Assembly (NCBI RefSeq): GCF_003144245.1
Contig: NW_020289990.1
Location: forward strand, 310,001-374,000
Direction: 5' to 3'
From: Jaminaea rosea
Taxonomy: Eukaryota; Basidiomycota; Exobasidiomycetes; Microstromatales
Length of the DNA: 64,000 bases
Shown here: positions 10,608-21,000 of the stretch, piece after piece
Numbering within the stretch: the stretch's first letter is position 1
How the letters are laid out: each line of letters opens with the position of its first letter
The notes under the pieces: model-generated
Database searches by the model: none
Seen by the model: the letters and a program-made list of their open reading frames with translations, nothing else
Told to the model about the DNA's origin: nothing
Program-made: the position numbers and the translations under genes

Positions 10608-12092
10608 ATGGGCGAAGTAGGCGGTGACTCCTCCGCCCTGAGCATAGAGCTCCAAGACGCTGTCATGACAAAAGTGAAGGAGCGTCAAAGGCTGTCCATA
10701 CAAGGCACCCGAGCTGCGGCCGATGTGGGGCGTGAAACTCACGATGACGCATACAGTCAGGGCTGCGATGAGCTGAGCCCCTCCAACGAAGAGACCGATG
10801 ATGCGGCCAGGAGCAAGAGCGGCGTCCATCAACACGATGCCGTCAAGCAGGCAAAGCACGAAGAGGGCGTCACCGAGGCAATGGAGGGGATGGACTGCAA
10901 GGCTGATCACGAAAAGAGGGACAAAAGCATTGCAGTGGATCAAGAGGGGAAGCAGAGGAAGAGACTCGAGGCTCAGCAAATCGTTCTCGATGCTCCGCAC
11001 ACTGACGCAGGGGAAGCTCACACGAACATCGACGATGACGAGACCAGTGGCCCTCACTCTTCTCGAGGCACCAACTCTCAGGACCACGTCGACGTCGCAA
11101 TCGAGGGCGACGCATTCACGACCAAGCACCTCCAGGCCACTCAGCCCAGCACGCCCGTTGCATCTCCCATCGAGCAATCCAATGACCCTCTCCAACTCGC
11201 TGAGTGGTCAGTCAGTGCAGCCCTCGACGGGCTCATCGCAGCTGCTGAGATGGGCGAGAGCACGCCACATGAAGCCCTCGAGACGGCAAGACACTATGTG
11301 ACGTGGGCACTGCAGGACATCATGGCTTTTCAGACGGCTCAGAGGGCCATGAGTGGGGAGGATACAACAAAGCGATCCGCCGGTGTGCAGACAACGGGCG
11401 TGTCTAGCGAAGTCGAGTCCGCCGTGGCGACTCGCTCGAAGCCACTGAATTCAGCAAGGAAGCGAAGTAGTTCTCTCAATGAGCGGCCGGCAGCGATGCA
11501 AAGGCTGCTTGCTCCTCAAATGCGGCCTGCAGCCAACTTAACAAGCCAGCTCAAGCGGCCTCTGGCTCATCCGCGTCTCAAGACTTTCGATGTCTCTTCT
11601 TTCGGATCCCAACAATCCGCTCCTGCGTCGGCGGACCTTCAACAACCAGTACGTCCACTGCGCCCGTGCGCCCCACCAGGGGCGACTCCTGCCTCCTCTG
11701 GCAAGAGCAAGCCCTCGGCCTCCAAGGGCCCAGCTCCTCGACGTTCTACCGCAAAATCTCCTTTTACACTCGGGCAACGATCCTCATCTCAGCAGGCGAA
11801 GCGGCTGAGCCCGAAGGAAGGTGCCGCGCTCGAGGTGAACCTTGCTCTGACGCATCATCCGCAAGTATCCATGGCCACGTCCCGTGCACAGCGCAATGGG
11901 CCCCATGCACTTTCCAGAAGCCAGTTGTTCTGCATCACTGCCTCACAGCCGCACACCAAAATTGCTGGAGGGCCGAGCATTGACTTTACGCTTCGGCGTC
12001 CCCCACATGAGCTGGAAGACATTGGTTCCACTGGTGCGGCGCCTCATGTTGATCCGGCCAAGTGGGCCAATATAAGACTGCACCGATTGTAG
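10608..12092 (+). CDS. Orphan protein, mostly disordered
   Basis: I do not recognise this 494-residue single-exon frame. The N-terminal half is highly charged (Asp/Glu/Lys/His) with many Ser/Thr. One ordered-looking helical segment lies at about residues 200-245 (LAEWSVSAALDGLIAAAEMG, then ALETARHYVTWALQDI). The C-terminal half is basic and Ser/Pro-rich (RKRSSSLNERP, KSKPSASKGPAPRRS) and ends in a compact FTLRRPPHELEDI region. Composition suggests a nuclear or scaffold protein, but that is a guess. The ATG at 10608 is the first in frame after an upstream open stretch lacking ATG, so an upstream coding exon is possible. Codon usage is like the neighbours. Confidence 0.6.
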   Translation: MGEVGGDSSALSIELQDAVMTKVKERQRLSIQGTRAAADVGRETHDDAYSQGCDELSPSNEETDDAARSKSGVHQHDAVKQAKHEEGVTEAMEGMDCKADHEKRDKSIAVDQEGKQRKRLEAQQIVLDAPHTDAGEAHTNIDDDETSGPHSSRGTNSQDHVDVAIEGDAFTTKHLQATQPSTPVASPIEQSNDPLQLAEWSVSAALDGLIAAAEMGESTPHEALETARHYVTWALQDIMAFQTAQRAMSGEDTTKRSAGVQTTGVSSEVESAVATRSKPLNSARKRSSSLNERPAAMQRLLAPQMRPAANLTSQLKRPLAHPRLKTFDVSSFGSQQSAPASADLQQPVRPLRPCAPPGATPASSGKSKPSASKGPAPRRSTAKSPFTLGQRSSSQQAKRLSPKEGAALEVNLALTHHPQVSMATSRAQRNGPHALSRSQLFCITASQPHTKIAGGPSIDFTLRRPPHELEDIGSTGAAPHVDPAKWANIRLHRL

Positions 12093-12476
12093 AGGCAGCA
12101 AGGTAGAGGGCTGAAAATGCTCTTATGGCTCTCTACAGTGTCCACGCATTCTGCAAGCCGAGATCGTTGCGAACGGTTAAACAACCCTCGTCTGTCGCCT
12201 CGCTCAAGCAGTCAGAATCATTCTCGGGCCTTTACTCGCTGAGCCACCCGGCCGAGCCCCCAAACAAGCACATCCTCCGTCTCATCAGATCACCTAGACT
12301 CTCCTCTTTCACCACAATCATACGGCGTCTCTGCTTCCGCTGTTCACCGTCGCTAACAATTGAAGCTTGAACGAGATGACATTTGAGGTCGGAAGGCACC
12401 GCGCCATCGACGAAGCATAGCTCCCGAAAGTTGTAGCAGGCCTAAGCCCTTCCTCGCCACCTCATCCTCAAGACCA
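12093..12476. other. Convergent intergenic region
   Basis: 384 bp between two stop codons, presumably both 3' UTRs and terminators. No gene seen. Confidence 0.5.
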
Positions 12477-14099
12477 TCAGTCCAACTTCGGCCTCCCGTT
12501 TGCCTCAATGTCAATTCCCACTCCCCTTCGCTCATCCAAGCTCAGTCTTCCCGCGTGCAAGATTGCCGTAGTCATCACAGTCCCCCCGATAGTGGGGAGC
12601 ACTTCTTCGAACTCCTCCACCTTTCTCTCCCCAGAGTTGATCGCTGTGCACGCCCGCGTGAAGGCCTCGATGGAGCGCGTACCATAGCCCACCTGTGCTT
12701 GGAAGTAGCCGTCCAGCGGAGCATATTGTACGTAGAATGGGTTCAGAGAGCGTGGACCCGGTACAGAGTCAGAGACGACTTCGTAGCCACGGCGCGATTG
12801 GTTGACGCGTGCTTCGCCACGCGAGCCGACGTAATGGAAGCCTGGAACGGCGAAGGGGCGGAGACGTTAGCAAGCCAACGTGGTACCTGCTCTACGGCGA
12901 CTCACCCTGCTCCGAATGCACGCCAGCCCCTTCAGGCGCCGTCCAGCTGGCAGTGAAGATGGCTGTCGCCCTATGCTCAGGCTTCTCATCTTTGCCGTCC
13001 TTGTCGATACAAATCCATTCGACGACTAGCGTGATCGCATCCTCCGTCCCCGGACGACATCCTAGCGACTCAGCAATGCCGTACGAAGCGGAGGCGGTCA
13101 CGCGTGTCGGTCTTGCGCGACCTTGAACGAACCTACGGCGAGCCCCTCAGCGTCAGCGAGACCTCTTCCTCTCATTCTTGCAGCGTGCTCACCAATCAAA
13201 CACATCGACGTGGTGCGAGTTGAGATAGTAGCTGATGTCGGAGTCAACCCCCGCCCACTTGGCAAACGTTTTGAGCTGGCCCTTTGGCTGCGACATGTAC
13301 GAGTAGAAGTAGCTTGGGTGGCCAAGCTCATTGCGTGCTCTGCGGGAGTGGGGTTTAATCAGCTCTTTTCGCTATCACCCTTTCAAACGTTCCTCATACG
13401 CGCTCACCTCTCTCGGGCGTCAGCGTACGCTGGGTCAAATCGCTTGTGATGCTCGACGTAGCAGAGCACTCCCTTCTCCTTCGCCAAGCGCGCTAGCTCG
13501 AGATGATCCTCTAGCTTCTGCACAGCTGGCTTCGTCACCATCACATGGCAGCCTCGTTGCATTGCATACTTTGCGATAGCAAAGTGGGTCGGATCGGGCG
13601 TGAACACCGTAACCGCGTCTCCAGGTGAAAGCTCGTCTATGGCTGCTTTGTAGGCCTCCGCGTCACCTACGCCGGCGGCTGGATATCCATTGTAGGTAGT
13701 GGACATGTCTCGGTAGACATTCTCGATGTTCTTGTGGAAGTGCTCGCGAATGCCTGCATGCTTGGAGCCATCTGTTGAAACAATGCTGAGCTGTGGGCCG
13801 CACAGGGAGCGTCGCCGCAGGTCGAAGAAGCTGAGAGCGACGACACCGATCTGTGCGGGAGCAGCGCCAGGAAGATTGTGAATCTTTCAGCAAGCTTCGA
13901 GCTCGTCACCTTGCTTAAGAGCGTGCAAGGCGATCTGGCGTGAACCGACTGCACCTCGCGAGGGGCCGCCAGCCGGCGGCCCCTCGCGAGTGTTACCCAC
14001 CTTCTTGTCCGAAGGCGAGGACCCACCTCCCACAAAGCCAGTCGTGTACTCCCCCGCCCCGACCATGCAGACATTGGGCAAGTACTTGTCTGTTGGCAT
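12477..14099 (-). CDS. Gfo/Idh/MocA-family NAD(P)-dependent oxidoreductase
   Basis: Five exons (14099-14001, 13850-13408, 13339-13193, 13132-12906, 12841-12477) give 426 aa. The N-terminus has the Rossmann start [17 protein letters not shown]; later come [14 protein letters not shown] and the family's catalytic-lysine motif HVMVTKP. A C-terminal Gfo/Idh/MocA fold carries [28 protein letters not shown] and [14 protein letters not shown]. These resemble fungal sugar-acid reductases of this superfamily (D-galacturonate reductase-like), but the substrate cannot be read from sequence. Cytosolic, no targeting signal. Intron 1 (13851-14000) is 150 bp and carries a perfect 16-bp hairpin 10 nt after the donor. 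The other introns are 60-70 bp. All five joins keep phase. Confidence 0.85.
13955..13990 (-). repeat. Perfect 16-bp inverted repeat (hairpin) in intron 1
   Basis: Arms 13955-13970 and 13975-13990 are exact reverse complements around a 4-nt loop (agcc on the plus strand). Each arm contains the palindrome CTCGCGAG followed by GGGCCGCC or its complement. On the transcribed strand the stem starts 10 nt after the 5' splice site of the Gfo/Idh/MocA gene. It should form a very stable GC stem in pre-mRNA. Confidence 0.95.
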
Positions 14100-14818
14100 T
14101 CTGGCACTACTTTGAGTGAGTACGAAGAGCGTGAACGCGAGGAATATCAAGAAGAAAGGGTCAACGTGTGGCTGCCGCACGTGTGGAGAAGAGCGCACTC
14201 TGAGCGGGATTGCCGAGCCTTGCCTCTCAACGCTTCAATCGGACTCGAGGGCCGATCTTTCAGCTCCCAGCTCATCCAGATCGAGACAAGTTCACCCTCG
14301 TCGTGACGATCGTCAAGAAGAGCGACGTGAATGTCAAAGACGACATCATTGGAGCTTTCAGACTTCACCCTCGAGGTACGCTCAGAGAGAAGAGTAGGCT
14401 GCAGGTGATCTCGGGCTCTGTCATACTGCTCAAACCACCTCGGCCTCACTCGAATCTGAAGAGGGCCAGTCATGGATCACAGATACTCCCTGTCCTCGAA
14501 CCCTCGAACTCGAGGCGGCAGGGAGATGCCGAACAAATCTCAAAGCCTCAAGAGAGTCAGCGTCATCCGACACGGCCTTTCACATCACCGCATTCCTGCC
14601 AATTGAGACTCCCATCGTGATGAGTGGATGTTCAAGGTGCGACCCCTCAAGCCATCTCCCGCTTCTTCATCAGTTTGTCATCATGTTCTGTGTATGAGAG
14701 TGTGCCATTCGCAACGGATGATGCTGCGCAACGTCGGCGCCGGGAGTGAGGAAGAATAGTACATGGCGACGGCGTGCGAGCGCCAAGGGGACAAGGGAGT
14801 GAAGCGCATGTCTGCGCT
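14100..14818. other. Intergenic region between oxidoreductase and RPS18
   Basis: 719 bp. It holds the promoter side of the oxidoreductase and the 3' side of RPS18. An ATG-led 108-codon frame on the minus strand (14473-14147) and an ATG-less open stretch on the plus strand overlap here. Neither shows domain-like sequence, so I do not call a gene. Confidence 0.45.
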
Positions 14819-15797
14819 TTACTTCTTCTTGCCGAGGCCAACGGTGCGTCCACGACGACCGGTGGTCTTGGTGTGCTGACCACGGACACGGAGGTCGAGG
14901 TAGTGGCGGATACCACGGTGCGAGCGGATCTTCTTGAGACGCTCGAGGTCGTCACGGAGCTTCGAGTCAAGGTTGTTGGAGAGGACCTGGAACGACTTGC
15001 CGTCGACGATGTCTGTGCATGGAGGAGGGGAGCAGGAGTGTGAGTGTGGATGCTCCCGACAAGAGGTTTTGTGTTGGAACGTGTGTGACGGAATGTTGAC
15101 TGCCCTCTGCGCTCGTTTCCTCCATTCGCTGAGCAAGAGCATGGGGCATCGAGTGGGGCGCCGTAGATGCCTTCTGGCCCTTCGCCCTCCCTTCTTCGCT
15201 CAAGGCCACCCGCAGTGCAGTCGCCCCCTCTGCAATATGCAGTTGAATCCAATCTCCAGACTCCTACTCGCTCACAAGCGTGGTGGCTCTTTCCATTGAC
15301 ATCCTATGCCACCCCTTGTTGCGTCCCGTGCATCTTGCCACCTCCCTCATCTCCAATGCCCGTTCCATCTGCAATCCGTCACACGCTGGGCTTTGCCACG
15401 CATACTCACCCCTCTGCCTGTTCAGCATCCAGTGAGGGATCTTGAAGTCCTGAGGGTTCTGGAGGATGGTGACAATGCGCTCAAGCTCGTCCGAGTTGAG
15501 CTCACCGGCACGCTTGGCAAGGTCGACGTCGGCCTTCTTGCAGACGACGTTGGCGTAGCGACGGCCAATACCCTTGATCTCGGTCAAGGCGTACATGATC
15601 TTGCGCGAACCGGAGACGTTGGTGTTAAGCAGACTAGCGATTCGAGGGCCAGAGGGGAGAGAAAGAGAGTCAGCATCGAGTGGGATGGGTTTGCAAAAAT
15701 CCAAGGGAGGCAGCATTCGATGCTAGCCAGCATGAGATGCTCACCGCAGAATGTGCGCAAACTGCTGCGACTGGTCGGGGACGTGCATCGTGCTCAT
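14819..15797 (-). CDS. RPS18: 40S ribosomal protein uS13 (RPS18)
   Basis: uS13 sits in the head of the small subunit and contacts tRNA and the large subunit. Three exons (15797-15745, 15633-15410, 15012-14819) give 156 aa, the normal size. Family blocks: [59 protein letters not shown] and the invariant tail [20 protein letters not shown] with KKK at the end. Two introns of 111 and 397 bp; the second is long, as is common in ribosomal protein genes. Two in-frame ATGs open the gene (codons 1 and 4). I chose the first; the second would give [10 protein letters not shown] and is also possible. Confidence 0.96.
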
Positions 15798-16709
15798 GAT
15801 GGGCGAGCTTTGATGAGGGAGACGGGGGGTGAGGGAGGATGAGGAAGGATTAGGTGGTAGCAACGAAGAGTCGTCCGAATCTCCAAAGCCGCCTCTGTCT
15901 CTCGCACTGCGCTGCCGCCCCGTCCAGCTCGTCCGCCCGCCTGCCCGCCTGGCTTGGATTGCTCGACTGACCGCTCGCCCTCCCTTCCTCCCGGGCCAGA
16001 ATTCTCTCCCGGGTCGGAACCGGGCCAGCCCGAGCAAGCGCGACTGCGGGGCGGCTCGCGATCTGGCTCACGACTCGTCTTGGGAGCTATCCTCACAGCT
16101 GGATGGCACCATCTTCTATGATGAGGAGATGAGCATTCAAAGTGGCGCTACGCTCTTCAGCTCCATCAAGGCATCTCCTTAAAGATCACGGTATCATGGA
16201 ATATCCCAGTTCATGTGCCTGACTCTTTGCTCATTGGCCTGAGAGGCCTTCTTGACCACGCTCTCCAGAGCGTCTGCGTCCGACCTTGAGGCGGACTACT
16301 GGACCGCCTTTCACGTCACAATGAGAGCAGCGAGACAGAAGCGTGATGACTTACAAATGATGAGCTCCAATGCGTTGAGCCACAGCAGCTTGCCGTGGCG
16401 TGATGCCCAGGGCCTCTACTGCCAGTGATGCTTTCAAGCGGTGACGCCGCGACTTTGAGCCGGCATGAAACTTTCTGCTTTGTCCCGTTCTCTCTCGTGA
16501 TAGCAAGGTGGTTCCTCGATCCAACGACCAGCTCTTGTGACATCGAGGGGAGAGTGGGGGCTGCGAGTGCTCGCTGACGTCCTCTCTTGTTGAATTCAGC
16601 CTGGCTCGAGCGTCATCTTTCGCCGCCAAATCTTCATCTCCCTTTCCGTCAACTCGAATCTCACGCTCCCGCATCTCACCGCATACATTCGATTTTATCT
16701 CGCCCCAAA
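15798..16709. other. 0.9-kb divergent intergenic region RPS18 / RRP40
   Basis: Contains the RPS18 promoter side, with Cys/Gly-poor GC-rich tracts and a repeated CCGGGCCAG motif near 15990-16035, and the RRP40 leader. An open plus-strand stretch (about 15829-16182) has no convincing start or domain. I see no gene. Confidence 0.45.
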
Positions 16710-17735
16710 ATGGTCATCCTCCTCCCAGGCGACGTAGTGCAGTTTCCTACCGCCTCTAGCTCCTCGGCATCGTCATCTCTCCCAGCAATCAGGCTCGGGC
16801 CGGGGCTCCTCTGGCCCTCAGAGGAAGCGAAGGCGGCGGCATCCTCCTCCTCATCTGCCTCGCAACCACGCTTCGTCCTCGCCACTCAGGCGGGCCTGCT
16901 GGGCAGCGTAGATGAGAAGGGCAAAGGCAAAGCCTCGAGCGAAGGCAATGCGAAGCAACAAGGCTGGTGGATCGAAGGTCGTACTCAGCGAGTGAGTCTT
17001 CACCATCTTCGCCATACACCATGAGCATAACTTCGTCTCGTGCTATTCAGTGTCTAACTTCATCCCATCTTCCACCCCGTGGCGCAGTACTCTCCCTCAC
17101 CGCGGGACCCCATCATCGGTCAGGTCACAGCGCGTAATGCAGACTTCTACACCCTCACCCTCCACACCTCTCCACACCAAATCACCCTCCCCGTCCTCGC
17201 ATTCGAAGGGGCCACCAAACGCCACAGGCCCAACTTGAAGATCGGGGCCACGGTCTACGGCTTGGTGGCGAGTGATGTCGCAGGTGCGGGAATGGAGGCG
17301 GAGATGACTTGTGTGGACCAGAGCACGGGGAAAGGAGAGGGTATGGGGGAGCTCGACGGGCCTAGCACCGCAGCTGTTGGGGCGACGGGCACGCCTAGCG
17401 TGAGCGGTCTCATCTCCGTCTCCCTGCCCCTAGCGCGCAGCCTGCTTCGTCCTTCCCACCCTCTGCTGCCGCTCCTGGCGCAACACTTCCCCTTCGAGTC
17501 TGCCGTCGGGGCCAATGGATTTGTTTGGATGCGAGTCGACCGCAAGGAGCATCTCGTGGCAGCCAAGGCGATATTGGAGGAGGCGGACCGATTGGGTTCG
17601 ACTGGGGTGGTGGGCGAGGAAGAGGAAGGAAAGGTGGGAAAGGAGGGGAAAGCTCTGAGTGCGAGGTGGGGTGCCGGGCTGGGTGAGAAGCAAGTAAGGG
17701 ACATCGTCAGGAGAGTCGTCAAGGGAGACGCGTGA
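16710..17735 (+). CDS. RRP40: Exosome complex subunit RRP40 (EXOSC3)
   Basis: RRP40 is one of three S1/KH cap subunits of the RNA exosome, acting in nuclear and cytoplasmic 3'-5' RNA decay and rRNA trimming. Two exons (16710-16991, 17088-17735) give 309 aa. The N-terminal domain starts MVILLPGDVV. The S1 domain begins at YSPSPRDPIIGQVTARNADF and contains the family signature LAFEGATKRHRP, then MTCVD. The KH domain has the GANGFVWM form of the Rrp40 GxNGxxW motif. Low-complexity Ser/Ala insertions enlarge the N-terminal domain relative to yeast (240 aa). The 96-bp intron lies at the start of the S1 domain. Confidence 0.93.
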
Positions 17736-18039
17736 GGATCGAAATTGCCTTGCCATGTAGTAGCATGCCTGGCTATGGCAGCTGCTCACGCCGTCATGGA
17801 TGATGCGAAGAGTAGGTATGGCGTCTCATCAATTACATGAACAAAGCGAGTCAAGAGAGAAGAAGAGAGAGAACAGCACAAAGGCCCAGAGGGTCGGAGG
17901 CCTTTGCCGTCGGAATCGCATCGAGAAAGGAGCAGATTCATATGATGGCGCGAGGGAGAGGCAGGAGAACCTGGACTGCTGCCGAGGGGTAGACTTGTCG
18001 AGGTAGAGGCAGAACAGGGAGGGAAAAGGGCTGCGTCAC
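17736..18039. other. Convergent intergenic region
   Basis: 304 bp between the RRP40 stop and the stop of the 1445-aa orphan. Purine-rich, no gene seen. Confidence 0.5.
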
Positions 18040-21000
18040 CTAGTCCAAGGCCGTCACCGTAGCCCCTTCCACAGCCTCGCTCTCATCCGTACTCCCCTCC
18101 GCATCCTCGTCACCCTCAGACACCTCCTCAAACCTATCCTCTTCTCCATCTTTTTCATTGGTCCCCTTTTCACCGCGACCAAAGCGAGCAGCGCTAGCCG
18201 CTGCGTTGAGCATGGCCTGAGCAGCGGCTGCGATGGACGAGGAAGGAGCGCTTCCTCGGCTGCTGCGAGGCTCTGTTTCGGCCGATGCCGAGGGATGGTT
18301 GTTCGAATGCCCAGGCCAGCGAGGAGCGGCCCCTGCTGCTCCGGCCGTGAAGGTGAAGTTGCTGCTTGGCTGTTGTCCGCGTTCAACGTCATCAGCGCGC
18401 GTACTAGGTCCTCCGATGTTGGCTATGTCAGCACCAAAGCTTGAAGAGGCAGAGGCCATCCAGGCGAACGTATCAGGGCCTCCAGGAGTCTGTCTTGCTT
18501 GCTGCTGACGGTGATATCCGCTTGGCTTGTCGTAAAGGTTGCCTCCACCTTGGCTACGACCGCCGCGCCTCCCCATCCCATCCTGAGCGAACAAGTCCCC
18601 AAAGTCAGTGAGGGCCCCTTCGTCCACATCTACCGCATTGTCATTCTGCCTGCGCTTGCCGGCACTGCTGCGCTGTGGTTGCTTTCCTGCCGATGCGCCA
18701 TTCTCAATGGTGAAGCGATTGGAGTTGCGACTTCCGCGGTGGCTCGACGTGGTGGTGGCTGCAGATGCTCCAATGCGACGGTGTGAGGCTACCGTGGGGT
18801 CGGGGATCTGCACACGTACGCCTGTCTGACGAGAGCGGAGAGAGCGGGCGCTGCAGATAGGGCGAGAGAGTAGCGAACTGTCAGCCTTCTCGCAATCTCA
18901 CCTTCGTACCGGCTCCATCGCGCACACTCACACCTGGTTGCGAGGAAGTCTGCGATGCTCCGCTCCGGCGAAGCGCCTGATAGGGGCCTCCTCCTCGATC
19001 TCAAGCACAAGAGTCTCTCCGTCTTCCATCTCCGCAATCATGAGCAGCTGGTCGATGCCGTCTGCTCCCTGCTGGCGCTTTTGCTGTTGGCGTCGATGCT
19101 GCGCGACTACAGCGGGCTTGTTGCTGCTGATGTGAACGCGAGCGCGGCGTGAGGCTCGCTGCATGGTGCCTGCGGGAGGGGCGAGGTATTCAGTACTCGG
19201 TCAGTGACACGTTGGCAGCATGCATCGTCCTAGCATCGCTACACTCACGACTAGCCTGCTGCTCCGCTACATTCCAGTTGCGCCTATTCTCCCTCTGACT
19301 GGGCGTGCCTGCACCCCGCGTCCTCAGCGGCGCATTTGGCGCGCCATGAGTTTGCTTGACCTTTTGACGACGGTCACGCTGAAGACGCTCCCGCTCAGCA
19401 ACACGACGCTCCAGCTCGTTGATTTGGGCGTCTCCCACCTCCTCGCTGCCACCGTCCTCGGAGCTCACGTCTTCGGGCTGCGATCCGATGTCGCTCTGCT
19501 CGTCCATCTCTTCAATCATGGCAGAGCCTTGGACCGTCATGCCACTGTAGACGCCCTTGGCTTTGAGCGATTCCTTCAAACGCTGTAAGCGAGCAGGGAG
19601 GCGATATGCGTTCGATGAGCTGGCCTTGGCAGGGGTGCTGCGGGGGATTCTCGGGGAGAAGGAGTCGAGCATAGACAATTCACTGCCGTCGAAACTTGGT
19701 TGTGGTTGCGCTGCTGTGGTAGAGTCGCCAATCATGAGGCGTTGCGCAAAGTCTCCTTCGAGATCGTCCAGGCCGCGCTTCTTGTTCGGTCGCTCGTCTG
19801 GCTCCGCGTCGTAGCTACCGTGCGCTGCTTCAAGTCCGAAGTCGGCAAAGGTACTGAAGGACTTGCGCTGTATAGGTGGACTACGATTAGGCGTGGTTAG
19901 GTTTGTAGTGGCTATAGAGCCAGCGGATCCGCTTGCCAGCAACCCATTGCCATGACTCCCTTCTCCGCCGCCCTCGCTACTTTCCACATCACTGCTGCTG
20001 GAGCTGGGTCGATATCCATCGTCACTGTACGCTTCTGCTTCCTCTTGTCCGGCTACATCGGCAATCTCAATGCGTTGAGGATCGTCCAATGCGATCCAAT
20101 TCGGATGTCCAGGATTGACGAATTCCACAACCCTTCCGGACCCGTTCTCTGAGGTGGGAAGCACGCCAACCCCACCAGGCAGCCAGACCATGTTGGGCTG
20201 ACGCCCCTGCTCGAGGGCGTTAGTGTACAACTGTGCAAAGAGGCGGCGATTGGCCTCGAGATAGCCCAGCAGGTAGTCCGCGTCCTCCTCCGAGACGAAG
20301 GAGGGAAGGTCGTATTCGACGTCTGAAGATGAGTTGCGCTGCGAGGGTGTGCGTGAGCGGCATGCCGGTGCCGGGTCTGAGCGTAGTTCGCGGGTGGAAG
20401 GCATGGGGATCTCCTGATCATCCTGTTGGTTCGGTCCTTGCTCTACTGGCTTTTCGGGTGCCGTGGCTGTCTCATCGACGTCACCATCCTTGTGCTCGGC
20501 CTGACTGTCACTACCAGCTGTGGCAGAGTCGCATTTGTTGCTGTGAGGATCAGACTGCTGGCTGACTCCATCGTCTGGCGTCTGCGCGGGCTCATTGTCC
20601 GGTCGAACTGGGTCGCTATTGCTCTCCCCATCAGCCCCTTGCGTAGCTGTCGCGACCGGCTCTTCAAGCGTGAGCGACGAGATGGAGGGAAGTGCAGCCA
20701 TGTCTGCCGCTTGCAGGCGCGGACCCTCGCTGGTAGCCTGCTGTTGATGGATGCTTGCAGCGGGAGACGTAGCCGGGACGGAAAGAGGGGAAGGTCCGTG
20801 ACCGCTGGCACCGTTGGTACCGTCGGTACTGCTGGCGCCTTGCTTTCCGGGCGAGTGTGCGGGTCCGAGGGCGAGAGGAGAGTTGTCCACAGTCTGGTCG
20901 TCCTGAACGGGTGGAAGGAGATTTTGTTGACCAGCTTTGGGATGAAGTGAGCCGGGTGAAGTGGTAGTCATCGGGACGGTAATCTCCGCTGCGGGTGCTT

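Noticed and set aside
14147-14473. Minus-strand frame of 108 codons between the oxidoreductase and RPS18
   Set aside because: It has an ATG but no recognisable motif and overlaps an open plus-strand stretch; long chance frames are common in DNA of this GC content.
15829-16182. Plus-strand open stretch in the RPS18/RRP40 intergenic region
   Set aside because: No good start, Arg/Pro-rich composition typical of antisense frames in GC-rich promoters.
18928-19164. Separate small gene starting at the ATG at 19164
   Set aside because: Joining through a GTGAGT donor at 19248 and the AG at 19170 puts this frame in phase with the long upstream exon, so the ATG is internal to the 1445-aa gene.
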